Shown here: positions 1 through 6,561 of the stretch, piece by piece
Layout of the letters: each line of letters begins with the position of its first letter
Numbering within the stretch: position 1 is the stretch's first letter
From: Sinorhizobium sp.
GTDB taxonomy: Bacteria; Pseudomonadota; Alphaproteobacteria; Rhizobiales; Rhizobiaceae
Reading direction: 5' to 3'
DNA: 13,772 bases
Assembly: GCA_031178305.1 (NCBI GenBank)
Contig: JAPSJG010000035.1
Location: 1 to 13,772, forward strand
Program-made: the position numbers and the translations under genes
The notes under the pieces: model-generated
What the model was told of the DNA's origin: nothing
The model's database searches: none
Seen by the model: only the letters and a program-made list of their open reading frames with translations

Positions 1-917
1 TCCAGTCCGCGCATATTGCTCAAGGCGTAGACAGCGCCGCTGACAAGCAGGGCGAGGAAGGGGCAGGCGACCAGGGCATCATGTTCGGTTATGCCTGCCG
101 CGAGACCGCCGAGCTCATGCCGGCGCCCATTTATTATTCGCACCGCATCCTCAATCTGCTTGCCGCTGCCCGCAAGAGGGGCGAAGGCGAGGTCGCCAAG
201 CTCGGTCCGGACGCCAAGAGTCAGGTGACGGTGCGCTATGTCGACGGCAAGCCGACGGAGGTCACCTCGATCGTCCTTTCGACGCAGCATCTCGACGAAA
301 GCTGGGATTCCGCCAGGGTTCGCTCGGTCGTCGAACCCTATATCCGCGAAGCGCTTTCCGATTTGAAGATTGCAGACGACTGCACGTGGTACATCAACCC
401 GACCGGCAAGTTCGTCATCGGCGGGCCGGACGGAGATGCGGGTCTCACCGGTCGCAAGATCATCGTCGACACCTACGGCGGCGCAGCCCCCCATGGCGGC
501 GGCGCCTTCTCCGGCAAGGACACGACCAAGGTCGACCGCTCGGCCGCCTATGCCGCCCGCTACCTCGCAAAGAACGTCGTGGCGGCCGGCTTGGCCGACC
601 GTTGCACGATTCAGCTTTCCTACGCGATCGGCGTTGCCCAGCCGCTGTCGATCTATGTCGATCTGCATGGCACCGGCAAGGTCTCCGAAGACCAGATCGA
701 AAAGGCGATCCGCAGGACGATGGATCTCTCGCCGAGCGGCATCCGCCGCCATCTCGACCTCAACAAGCCGATCTATGCCAAGACCGCCGCTTATGGCCAT
801 TTCGGCCGCAAGGCTGGGCGCGACGGCTCCTTCTCCTGGGAAAAGCTCGACCTGGTAAAGCCGCTCAAGGAGTCGATCGCTCTCGACGCGACGGCAATCA
901 ACGGCCGCGCGGCATAA
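1..917 (+). CDS. metK: S-adenosylmethionine synthetase, 3' part
   Basis: MetK makes S-adenosylmethionine from methionine and ATP in the cytoplasm, releasing phosphate and pyrophosphate. The reading frame is open from the left edge (first full codon at base 3), so the N-terminus is missing. About 304 residues are visible; family members have roughly 385 to 425. Near the visible start is the family signature GAGDQGIMFGYA, and further on the glycine-rich GGGAFSGKD, which belongs to the nucleotide/phosphate-binding part. The segment just before the first motif (QSAHIAQGVD) also matches the family. The gene ends with TAA and is followed by a strong intrinsic terminator, so it is probably the last gene of its transcript. 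The next gene, trmB, encodes a SAM-using enzyme, a sensible neighbour. Identification is firm; only the N-terminus cannot be judged. Confidence 0.97.
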   Translation, partial: QSAHIAQGVDSAADKQGEEGAGDQGIMFGYACRETAELMPAPIYYSHRILNLLAAARKRGEGEVAKLGPDAKSQVTVRYVDGKPTEVTSIVLSTQHLDESWDSARVRSVVEPYIREALSDLKIADDCTWYINPTGKFVIGGPDGDAGLTGRKIIVDTYGGAAPHGGGAFSGKDTTKVDRSAAYAARYLAKNVVAAGLADRCTIQLSYAIGVAQPLSIYVDLHGTGKVSEDQIEKAIRRTMDLSPSGIRRHLDLNKPIYAKTAAYGHFGRKAGRDGSFSWEKLDLVKPLKESIALDATAINGRAA

Positions 918-961
918 GGCGAAGGCCAAGCATCGATTCGGATGTATGGTTCTGTTAAATC

Positions 962-1002
962 GGGCGGATGCTCTTGAGGGAGCATCTGCCCCTCTAGTTT
1001 TT
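962..1002 (+). terminator. Intrinsic terminator after metK
   Basis: A 12-bp stem (962-973 with 980-991, one G-T pair) closes a six-base loop. It is followed by CTCTAG and five T's at 998-1002. The shape and position, 45 bases after the metK stop, fit a Rho-independent terminator for metK. It separates metK from trmB transcription. Confidence 0.8.
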
Positions 1003-1022
1003 AGCATGGGCCGAATCGCCCA

Positions 1023-1107
1023 CTGCATGATTCAAGGACAAAGACATGCAGCTTTTCAAAGTGCTAAAGCGACTTTTGCGCGTCTGATAAGACGCGCGGC
1101 TCTGTAG
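1023..1107 (+). repeat. RIME1-like intergenic mosaic element, copy A (shortened)
   Basis: This 85-base copy has the same two-palindrome layout as copies at 1845-1944 and 9708-9811. Palindrome 1 has outer arms CTGCATG (1023-1029) and CATGCAG (1045-1051). Its inner arms are mostly lost; about 19 bases are missing compared with the copy at 9708. Palindrome 2 is GCGCGTCT (1078-1085), loop GATA, AGACGCGC (1090-1097), a perfect 8-bp stem. The linker TCAAAGTGCTA is shared by all three copies. The name RIME1 comes from recall of the Sinorhizobium/Rhizobium element and was not checked against a consensus. It ends only 30 bases before the chosen trmB start. Confidence 0.75.
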
Positions 1108-1137
1108 GCGGGCATGATTTGGAAATGGAACGACGAC

Positions 1138-1836
1138 ATGAGTGAACCGCGCCGCGCCAGAGCTACGGAGGCCTTTTTTGGCCGCCGCAAGGGCAAGCCC
1201 TTGCGGGAGCGCCAGGCGACGCATCTAGAGACGATCCTGCCGGTTCTGAAGCTCGATCTGGCTGAGCCGGCGCCCGCCGACCTGTCGAAGCTCTTCCCGA
1301 CCCCCGTCACGCGAATTCGGCTCGAGATCGGGTTCGGCGGCGGCGAACATCTCGTACACCGGGCGTCGGAGGATCCGTCCACTGGCTTCATCGGCGTCGA
1401 GCCCTTCATCAATTCGATGGCGAAGCTGCTTGGGCAGATCGAATCCCGGGGGATCGGCAACGTCCGCCTTTACGACGACGACGCGACCCAGGTTCTAGAC
1501 TGGCTGCCGGCTGCCTCGGTCGATCAGATCGACCTGCTCTATCCCGATCCCTGGCCGAAGCGGAAGCACTGGAAGCGGCGTTTCGTCTCGAAGGTCAATC
1601 TCGACCGCTTCGCCCGCGCGCTAAAGCCGGGCGGCCTCTTCTGCTTCGCCTCGGACATCGATAGCTACGTCAATTGGACGCTCATCCATTGCCGCGACCA
1701 CGCCGCCTTCGAATGGACGGCTGAAAGGGCAGCCGACTGGCTGACGCCGTTTGCCGGCTGGCCGAGCACGCGCTACGAGGCCAAAGCCCGCCGGGAGGGC
1801 CGCAAGTCCGCCTACCTGGCCTTCAGGCGTAGTTAG
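1138..1836 (+). CDS. trmB: tRNA (guanine-N7-)-methyltransferase
   Basis: TrmB transfers a methyl group from SAM to N7 of guanine 46 in the variable loop of tRNAs. The 232-residue product has the SAM-binding loop LEIGFGGGEH (about 62-71). The family signature YPDPWPKRKHWKRR follows (135-148), and the C-terminal TRYEAKARREGR (211-222) is the TxYE region that contacts substrate. Length and motif order are those of the family. I chose ATG 1138 because the protein MSEPRRARATEAFFG starts as rhizobial TrmB proteins do. An in-frame ATG at 1114 would add eight residues; neither start has a strong Shine-Dalgarno sequence. The gene lies alone between two inverted RIME1-like repeats. Its promoter would have to lie in or near the first repeat, because the metK terminator is upstream. 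Confidence 0.95.
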   Translation: MSEPRRARATEAFFGRRKGKPLRERQATHLETILPVLKLDLAEPAPADLSKLFPTPVTRIRLEIGFGGGEHLVHRASEDPSTGFIGVEPFINSMAKLLGQIESRGIGNVRLYDDDATQVLDWLPAASVDQIDLLYPDPWPKRKHWKRRFVSKVNLDRFARALKPGGLFCFASDIDSYVNWTLIHCRDHAAFEWTAERAADWLTPFAGWPSTRYEAKARREGRKSAYLAFRRS

Positions 1837-1844
1837 AGCTACCC

Positions 1845-1944
1845 CCACAGCGCCGCGCGTCTTATCAGGCGCGCAAAGGTCCCTGTAGCACTTTGAATTG
1901 CTGCATCTCTCCTTAAATCTAGGTCAATCTAAGGAGAGATGCAG
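1845..1944 (-). repeat. RIME1-like intergenic mosaic element, copy B
   Basis: This full-length copy is inverted relative to copies A and C. On the plus strand palindrome 2 comes first: GCGCGTCT (1855-1862), loop TATC, AGGCGCGC (1867-1874), with one mismatch. Palindrome 1 follows as a perfect 15-bp inverted repeat, CTGCATCTCTCCTTA (1901-1915) and its complement at 1930-1944, around a 14-base loop. It starts eight bases after the trmB stop, so the transcript end of trmB would carry two strong hairpins. There is no T-run, so it is not a standard intrinsic terminator, although it could protect or process the 3' end. Confidence 0.75.
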
Positions 1945-1954
1945 TGCCTCTTCC

Positions 1955-2034
1955 CGCAGGCGGGGCTAGAGATCGAGAGGGGGCGGCATGCCCCTTCTCC
2001 CCGCCTGCGAAGGTGGCGGCGCGGGATGAGGGGC
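1955..2034. repeat. Compound GC-rich hairpin, probable rhizobial intergenic repeat
   Basis: An 11-bp perfect inverted repeat (CGCAGGCGGGG at 1955-1965, its complement at 1999-2009) encloses a second 10-bp stem (1975-1984 with 1990-1999, one G-T pair) with loop GGCAT. The piece from about 1990 to 2034, with CCCCTTCTCCCCGCCTGCG and then GGATGAGGGGC, resembles a short palindromic repeat I recall as common between rhizobial genes; that likeness is from memory. It lies between the convergent trmB and DUF1150 genes and has no T-run on either side. Confidence 0.55.
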
Positions 2035-2060
2035 GAATCGGGCGGAAGTCGCGCCAGCAA

Positions 2061-2318
2061 TCAATGCAGGCTAACGGTACGCAGGTCGTCCTCTGCCGCC
2101 TTGAAGAAGGTGCTGGAGCGGTTGTCCGTCAGGAGGATCGGGGTTCCATCGGCGGCAAACAGGGCCCAAAGATCGATGCCGGGTCCCATCTCCGGCGCTT
2201 CCGGGAAGCAGCGGGAGACCTCCTCCGAACGCATCTTGCGGATATAACCGACTTCGCCTGCGCCGAGATGTGCGAGATCGCTCTTCGACAGCGACGTGTT
2301 GATGGTTTTCAGTCCCAT
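2061..2318 (-). CDS. DUF1150 family protein
   Basis: An 85-residue soluble protein of unknown function that I recognise as the DUF1150 family of alphaproteobacteria. It has the conserved-looking segments LGAGEVGYIRKMRSEEV (near residues 18-34) and DLWALFAADGTPILLTDNR (near 49-67). There is no signal peptide or membrane segment. I chose ATG 2318 because a GGAG box lies seven bases upstream of it. An ATG two codons earlier, at 2324, would leave only one base between box and start. The gene follows hsp20 by 50 bases on the same strand, so both are probably one transcript. That pairing suggests a role linked to protein quality control or heat stress, but this is inference from position only. No catalytic motif is visible. 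Confidence 0.85.
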   Translation of the reverse strand: MGLKTINTSLSKSDLAHLGAGEVGYIRKMRSEEVSRCFPEAPEMGPGIDLWALFAADGTPILLTDNRSSTFFKAAEDDLRTVSLH

Positions 2319-2368
2319 GGTCATGCTCCGTGGTCGCCGGCTTGGGGAGGAAAATCCCGCCGGTTATC

Positions 2369-2800
2369 CTATTCTGGGACTGAAATGTTAATTTTCTTTA
2401 CCATTCGCACCGGCTCGGGCCGCACGAGGTCGACCGAGAGAAGACCGTTGCGCAGTTCCGCGCCGAGCACCTGCATGCCGTCGGCAAGGACGAAGGTGCG
2501 TTGGAACTGTCGGGCGGCAATGCCGCGATGGAGATAATCCCTCTCACCCGTATCGATCTGCCGCCCCCGGATGACGAGCTGGTTTTCCTCCGTCGTCACG
2601 TCGAGATCGTCCTCGGAAAAACCGGCGACGGCGAGCGTGATGCGCAGGCGTTCCGGCGCGTCGGCCGAGCCTTCACCCCGAATGCGTTCGATGTTGTAGG
2701 GTGGGTAACCGTCGTTCGCCTTGGCTATGCGCTCAAGGGTCTTTTCCATACTGTCGAACCCCACCAGGAGCGGGCTGGTAAAAGGCGTAATCCTGCTCAT
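2369..2800 (-). CDS. Small heat shock protein, Hsp20 family
   Basis: A 143-residue alpha-crystallin-type chaperone of the IbpA class, which binds unfolding proteins without using ATP and holds them for refolding. The alpha-crystallin domain runs from about residue 35 to 127 (PPYNIERI, then LRITLAVAGFSEDDLDV, LVIRGR and AELRNGLLSVDL). The C-terminal tail carries the I-x-I motif (INI, 137-139) that ties subunits into oligomers. The length is normal for bacterial Hsp20. I chose ATG 2800 because AAGGA sits seven bases upstream; a TTG two codons earlier is less likely. A promoter resembling RpoH sites is present upstream, and the leader may fold over the ribosome binding site. The DUF1150 gene follows. 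It could be an ibpA paralogue, but I do not assign a symbol. Confidence 0.95.
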   Translation of the reverse strand: MSRITPFTSPLLVGFDSMEKTLERIAKANDGYPPYNIERIRGEGSADAPERLRITLAVAGFSEDDLDVTTEENQLVIRGRQIDTGERDYLHRGIAARQFQRTFVLADGMQVLGAELRNGLLSVDLVRPEPVRMVKKINISVPE

Positions 2801-2803
2801 TCC

Positions 2804-2843
2804 CAAGTCCTTGCAAGCTCAAGCGACCATCTTTTCGGACCTG
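2804..2843 (-). promoter_or_regulatory. Possible leader hairpin covering the hsp20 ribosome binding site
   Basis: In the predicted hsp20 leader, CAGGTCC (2837-2843) can pair along seven bases, one of them G-U, with GGACTTG (2804-2810). The second arm takes in three bases of the Shine-Dalgarno box AAGGA (2808-2812). Many rhizobial small heat shock genes have temperature-opened leaders (ROSE-type). The typical ROSE anti-Shine-Dalgarno motif is not clear here, so this is only a candidate. Confidence 0.25.
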
Positions 2844-2865
2844 CCAACCAGCATCCAGGCAAGCA

Positions 2866-2894
2866 ATATGGTAGCTGTGTGCAACGAGTGCAAG
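2866..2894 (-). promoter_or_regulatory. Probable RpoH-type promoter of hsp20
   Basis: On the minus strand CTTGCA (2889-2894) is followed after 17 bases by CCATAT (2866-2871). This resembles the rhizobial heat-shock sigma factor pattern CTTGAA-N16/17-CCATAT, with one mismatch in the -35 box. It would give a leader of about 58 bases before the hsp20 ATG. The spacing also fits an ordinary RpoD promoter. The assignment rests on pattern and on the gene's function. Confidence 0.5.
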
Positions 2895-2898
2895 CGGC

Positions 2899-2927
2899 TT
2901 GCCTCGGCGGCCCCCGCAAATCATAGT
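2899..2927 (+). promoter_or_regulatory. Possible promoter of the nucleoside hydrolase gene
   Basis: TTGCCT (2899-2904) and CATAGT (2922-2927) are separated by 17 bases and lie about 80 bases before the GTG start. The match to the RpoD pattern is partial. Its -35 box lies back to back with that of the divergent hsp20 promoter. Confidence 0.3.
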
Positions 2928-3005
2928 CCCTCTTCGGGCTTTCCGAGCTGCGTCATCGGCTTGGCCCGGTGACCCGCGAACATCCGGCTGGCAGGAGTGA
3001 GGCAA

Positions 3006-3950
3006 GTGTCAAGCGCGAGAAAGATCATCATCGACACGGACCCCGGGCAGGACGACGCCGCCGCGATCATGCTTGCCTTCGGCAGTCCGGAAGAGATCGC
3101 CGTTCTCGGCATCACAACCGTTGCCGGCAACGTGCCGCTCACTTTGACGGCGCGCAACGCCCGTATCGTCTGCGAACTCTGCAACAGGACCGACGTAAAG
3201 GTTTTCGCCGGTGCCGAGCGGCCGGTCGCGCGCCAGCTGATCACCGCCGAGCATGTCCATGGCAAGACCGGGCTCGACGGTCCCGATCTGAGCGAGCCGA
3301 CGATGCCGCTCCAGGAGCAGCATGCGATCGATTTCATCATAGAGACGCTCAGGTCCGAGGCACCGGGCGCGGTGACGCTCTGCACGCTCGGGCCGCTCAC
3401 CAATGTTGCGCTCGCGCTCACCAAGGCGCCGGAGATTGCCCCGCTGGTACGGGAGCTGGTGATGATGGGCGGCGGCTTCTTCGAAGGCGGAAACATCACG
3501 CCCGCGGCAGAATTCAACATCTATGTCGATCCTGAAGCCGCAGAGATCGTCTTCCGTTCCGGCATTCCGATCGTCATGATGCCGCTCGACGTCACCCATC
3601 GCGTGCTCACCCACAAAGCCCGCGTCAAAAAGATCCGTGCCATCGACAGCCCGGCGGCGGTTGCGCTTGCGGAGATGCTCGAGTTTTTCGAGCGCTTCGA
3701 TATCGAAAAATACGGCACCGATGGCGGACCGCTGCACGATCCGACAGTTATCGCCTATCTTTTGCGGCCCGAGCTCTTCACCGGCCGCGATTGCAATGTC
3801 GAGATCGAAACGACGTCGGCACTCACCACCGGCATGACCGTCGTCGACTGGTGGCAGGTCACCGGCCGCAAGCACAATGCCAAGGTCATGCGGCACATCG
3901 ATGATGAGGGCTTCTTCGATCTGCTGACGGAGCGTCTTGGGCGCATTTAA
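3006..3950 (+). CDS. Inosine-uridine-type nucleoside hydrolase
   Basis: This enzyme cleaves the N-glycosidic bond of ribonucleosides, giving a free base and ribose, in nucleoside salvage or catabolism. The 314-residue product has the calcium-binding N-terminal motif DTDPGQDD (10-17), which defines the IUNH family. It also has the central GGGFFEGGNITPAAEFNIYVDPEAA region (about 155-179) and the catalytic GGPLHDP motif with His244 and Asp245. The length is typical and there is no signal peptide, so it acts in the cytoplasm. I chose GTG 3006 because AGGAG (2993-2997) lies eight bases before it; an earlier GTG at 2997 overlaps that box. The ribose released fits the ribokinase gene about 3 kb downstream on the other strand. 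Whether the substrate is inosine, uridine or broader cannot be told from sequence. Confidence 0.93.
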   Translation: MSSARKIIIDTDPGQDDAAAIMLAFGSPEEIAVLGITTVAGNVPLTLTARNARIVCELCNRTDVKVFAGAERPVARQLITAEHVHGKTGLDGPDLSEPTMPLQEQHAIDFIIETLRSEAPGAVTLCTLGPLTNVALALTKAPEIAPLVRELVMMGGGFFEGGNITPAAEFNIYVDPEAAEIVFRSGIPIVMMPLDVTHRVLTHKARVKKIRAIDSPAAVALAEMLEFFERFDIEKYGTDGGPLHDPTVIAYLLRPELFTGRDCNVEIETTSALTTGMTVVDWWQVTGRKHNAKVMRHIDDEGFFDLLTERLGRI

Positions 3951-3977
3951 ACCGCGAGGAGGGGAGCGCTAGGATTT

Positions 3978-4130
3978 ACCCTCCCCAACCCCTCCCCACA
4001 GGGGGGAGGGGCTTAACCTGCCGCACCATCCCGCCATCCTGTTTCTAGCAACAAAAGCTAAAAGATTGGAATAGCAGGAGATTTCCGCGTGCGCCTAGCC
4101 CAGCCCCTTGTGGGGAGGGGTTGGGGAGGT
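3978..4130. repeat. 153-bp element with terminal inverted repeats
   Basis: Two C/T-rich ends mirror each other. The left end (3978-4004) and the complement of the right end (4104-4130) are each 27 bases, agree almost throughout, and share the core TCCCCAACCCCTCCCCACA. They differ by one C near the outer end and one A near the inner end. The inner 100 bases are AT-richer than the flanks and code for nothing. The left end also forms its own CCCCTCCCC/GGGGAGGGG hairpin. The layout resembles a MITE or a rhizobial intergenic repeat, and I recall similar sequences between rhizobial genes. No clear target duplication is visible. It fills the space between convergent genes and could act as a two-way transcription stop. 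Confidence 0.7.
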
Positions 4131-4176
4131 TGAGAAGCAATGCACGCGAATGGAGAGTCTCCGCGCAGGCGCGGTA

Positions 4177-6561
4177 TCAAAACTCTTCCCAATCGTTACC
4201 CGCAAGCGCATTGGCGCCGGATGTCTGGGCGAGTACGCGCTGCTTCGACGGGGAATAGCCGCTGCCGCGTGCCTGGCGGCTCTCCGCAGCGGGGGGCGGA
4301 CGGGAAGCGGGACCTTCGGCTGACCGCATCCGCTCGGCGGCGCCGCGAAGTCGGTCGGCGGCAGCTCTTGTCGACTCGCGCTCCGCCAGACGGAAGCGGG
4401 AGACGAGTGCGCTGAGCGCCCGGGCTTCGTCGTTCAAAGCCACGCTGGCCGCCGTCGTCTCTTCGACCATCGCGGCGTTCTGCTGCGTCACCTGATCCAT
4501 CTGGTTGACGGCCGCATTGATCTCCTTGAGGCCGACCGCCTGTTCGGAGGCGGAGCTCGAGATTTGGCGGATGAGGCCGTTGATCTCGACAACCTGCGCG
4601 GCGATGTTTTCGAGCGCGCCGCCCGCCTTTCCAACCAGATCGACGCCTTCGCGCACCTGATCCGCGGAGGTGCTGATCAGCGTTTTGATTTCCTTGGCGG
4701 CGTTTGCCGATCGTTGGGCGAGCTCGCGGACTTCCTGCGCGACAACCGCGAAGCCTTTGCCGGCCTCGCCGGCGCGCGCTGCCTCGACGCCGGCATTGAG
4801 CGCCAGGAGATTGGTCTGGAAGGCGATCTCGTCGATGACGCCGATTATACGGCTAACCTCGTGCGAGGACTGCTCGATGCCGTGCATTGCGGCAATCGCC
4901 TTTTGCACGACTTCGCCCGACTGTTCGGCATCGCTGCTGGCGAATTCAACCGATTTTGCGGCAACCTTGGCATTCTCGGCGCTGGCATTGACCTGCGAGG
5001 TCAGTTCGTCGAGGGCGGCGGCGGTTTCCTCGAGGCTGGCTGCCTGCTGCTCGGTGCGTTGCGACAGGTCGTTGGCGGCGCTGGAGATCTCGCCGGTGCC
5101 GCTGCCGATGTTGACGATCGACTGGTTTACGGTGCGGATTGTCTCTTCGAGGCTCTCCATGGCCCCGTTGAAATCCCGCTTCAATTGCGCGTATTCGCCG
5201 GAGAATTCATCCGCGATCCGGAAGGCAAGGTCACCGGAGGCGAGGTGCGAGAGGCCCTTGCCGAGGCGTGCGACGATGTCGCGCTGGAGCGCGCTGGTTT
5301 CGGCTCGCTCGCTTTCCGAACGGCTGCGTTCGCGTTCCGCCTGCTCGCGCTCGTGGCGCGCTTCGCTTTCCAGGCGTTCTGTATCGGCAAGCTGATGACG
5401 GAAGCCTTCGAGCGACTTGGCGACCTGGCCGGTTTCGTCGGCGCGGTCCTGACCGGAGATCGGGCTTTCATAGTCACCGTTGCCGAGTCTCGCGACGTCG
5501 CCCACGAGCGCCGCGAGCGGCTTCTGCACGAAGCGGCGGACGGCGAGGTAGAGGCCGGCAAGCACGGCGGCGAGAACGACGAGACCTCCGACGATCATCA
5601 TATAGGTCTGGTCGTTGACCGGTGCGTTGATGACCGTTCGCGGCACGTCCACGAGCACGACCCAGTTTGCGTTCACGTTGGGAAGACCGAAGGGATAGAC
5701 GACGCGATCGAAGGGCTCGTTTCCGTCATAGGTCAGATCCCTGATCATGCCCGAAGAGCCCGAGGAAAGGGCGTTTTTGATCACCTCCTCACCTTCGCCC
5801 TCATAGTCTTTCATGAGCATCTCGGGGATCGGCGCGGCGAGCCACTTGCCGCCCTGCGACAAGAGATAGACGCGCCCGGAGTTGAAAGGCTTGAGCTTTG
5901 CGAGGCGATCGGCAAGCGAGGCGAGCGAGATATCGACGCCCGAGACGCCGATCATCTTGCCGCCCGACATCACCGGATAGGCGATCGAGGTCATCGTCGT
6001 CGGTACGTCCGTCCCATCCGCAAGATATGGCTGGGTGATCGCGCCCTTGCCGCTCTTTGCGGCGAGCGCGTACCATTCGGCGGCATAGTCCGCGTTGAAA
6101 GTCGAGAATTGCGCCTCGCCATTACGGTTCTTCGACCAATAGGGCGTGAAGACGCCCGCCTCGTTGGCGCCGAGCTCCTTATTGTTGGCGATCTCCTCCT
6201 GCCGCCCGTCGAAGGCCTTGGTCTCCTCGGCGAACCAACTGCCGAAGGCGAATTCGTGCTGATCAAGGTTCGCCTTCAACAGGTTGATGGCGCCGGCGCG
6301 ATCAATGGAATTTTCGGCATGGCCGCGCCCGAGAATGCCGGACATGGTGCGTGCCGCCGCGGCGAGTTCACCGACGCTGCCGGCGATGTCCGAGGCAATC
6401 GCTTGCGCTTCCGTTTGCGCGCCTTCGAAGATCAGCGTTTCTACGCGGTCCTGCGTCTGGGAGATGAGAACGAAATTCGAGGCAAGCAGCACCAGAGCGA
6501 TCGTGCCGCCTGTCACGGCGATCAACTTGGTCGCCAGCGATTTGGCATGGAACTTGAACAT
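4177..6561 (-). CDS. Methyl-accepting chemotaxis protein with dCache sensor
   Basis: A 794-residue transmembrane chemoreceptor that passes ligand signals to CheW/CheA. Order: transmembrane helix 1 (about 12-34), a periplasmic sensor of about 285 residues that reads as a double Cache (dCache) domain (35-320), and transmembrane helix 2 (321-342). A HAMP domain (343-396), a charged coiled coil and a second HAMP-like segment (430-482) follow, then the signalling hairpin with tip EIAFQTNLLALNAGVEAARAG near 578-598. The last five residues, DWEEF, fit the xWxxF tether that binds CheR (and CheB) in some receptors, set on a flexible linker of about 70 residues. I chose ATG 6561 (GAGGA seven bases upstream); an in-frame start 48 codons earlier would put an unlikely tail before helix 1. 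The Sinorhizobium meliloti quaternary-amine receptor McpX is the natural comparator, but I cannot confirm that identity. Confidence 0.95.
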   Translation of the reverse strand: MFKFHAKSLATKLIAVTGGTIALVLLASNFVLISQTQDRVETLIFEGAQTEAQAIASDIAGSVGELAAAARTMSGILGRGHAENSIDRAGAINLLKANLDQHEFAFGSWFAEETKAFDGRQEEIANNKELGANEAGVFTPYWSKNRNGEAQFSTFNADYAAEWYALAAKSGKGAITQPYLADGTDVPTTMTSIAYPVMSGGKMIGVSGVDISLASLADRLAKLKPFNSGRVYLLSQGGKWLAAPIPEMLMKDYEGEGEEVIKNALSSGSSGMIRDLTYDGNEPFDRVVYPFGLPNVNANWVVLVDVPRTVINAPVNDQTYMMIVGGLVVLAAVLAGLYLAVRRFVQKPLAALVGDVARLGNGDYESPISGQDRADETGQVAKSLEGFRHQLADTERLESEARHEREQAERERSRSESERAETSALQRDIVARLGKGLSHLASGDLAFRIADEFSGEYAQLKRDFNGAMESLEETIRTVNQSIVNIGSGTGEISSAANDLSQRTEQQAASLEETAAALDELTSQVNASAENAKVAAKSVEFASSDAEQSGEVVQKAIAAMHGIEQSSHEVSRIIGVIDEIAFQTNLLALNAGVEAARAGEAGKGFAVVAQEVRELAQRSANAAKEIKTLISTSADQVREGVDLVGKAGGALENIAAQVVEINGLIRQISSSASEQAVGLKEINAAVNQMDQVTQQNAAMVEETTAASVALNDEARALSALVSRFRLAERESTRAAADRLRGAAERMRSAEGPASRPPPAAESRQARGSGYSPSKQRVLAQTSGANALAGNDWEEF

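Noticed and set aside
1..80. SAM riboswitch linked to metK
   Set aside because: The visible 5' end is already inside the metK coding region, so any leader lies outside the window.
994..1224. Small minus-strand gene over the RIME1-like copy and the trmB start
   Set aside because: It is built from the repeat palindromes and the antisense of trmB, with no ribosome site or family likeness.
1023..1944. Composite transposon around trmB
   Set aside because: The flanking copies are short non-coding mosaic repeats without transposase, and trmB is a core gene in a normal context.
1944..2537. A 197-codon frame across the repeat region, DUF1150 and hsp20
   Set aside because: It starts in a repeat and then lies opposite two recognised genes; no domain is seen.
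3009..3896. A 295-codon frame opposite the nucleoside hydrolase
   Set aside because: It mirrors a gene with complete IUNH motifs, so it is a shadow.
4108..4415. Small plus-strand genes at the right end of the inverted-repeat element
   Set aside because: They begin in the repeat and run opposite the chemoreceptor C-terminus; composition is low-complexity and arginine-rich.
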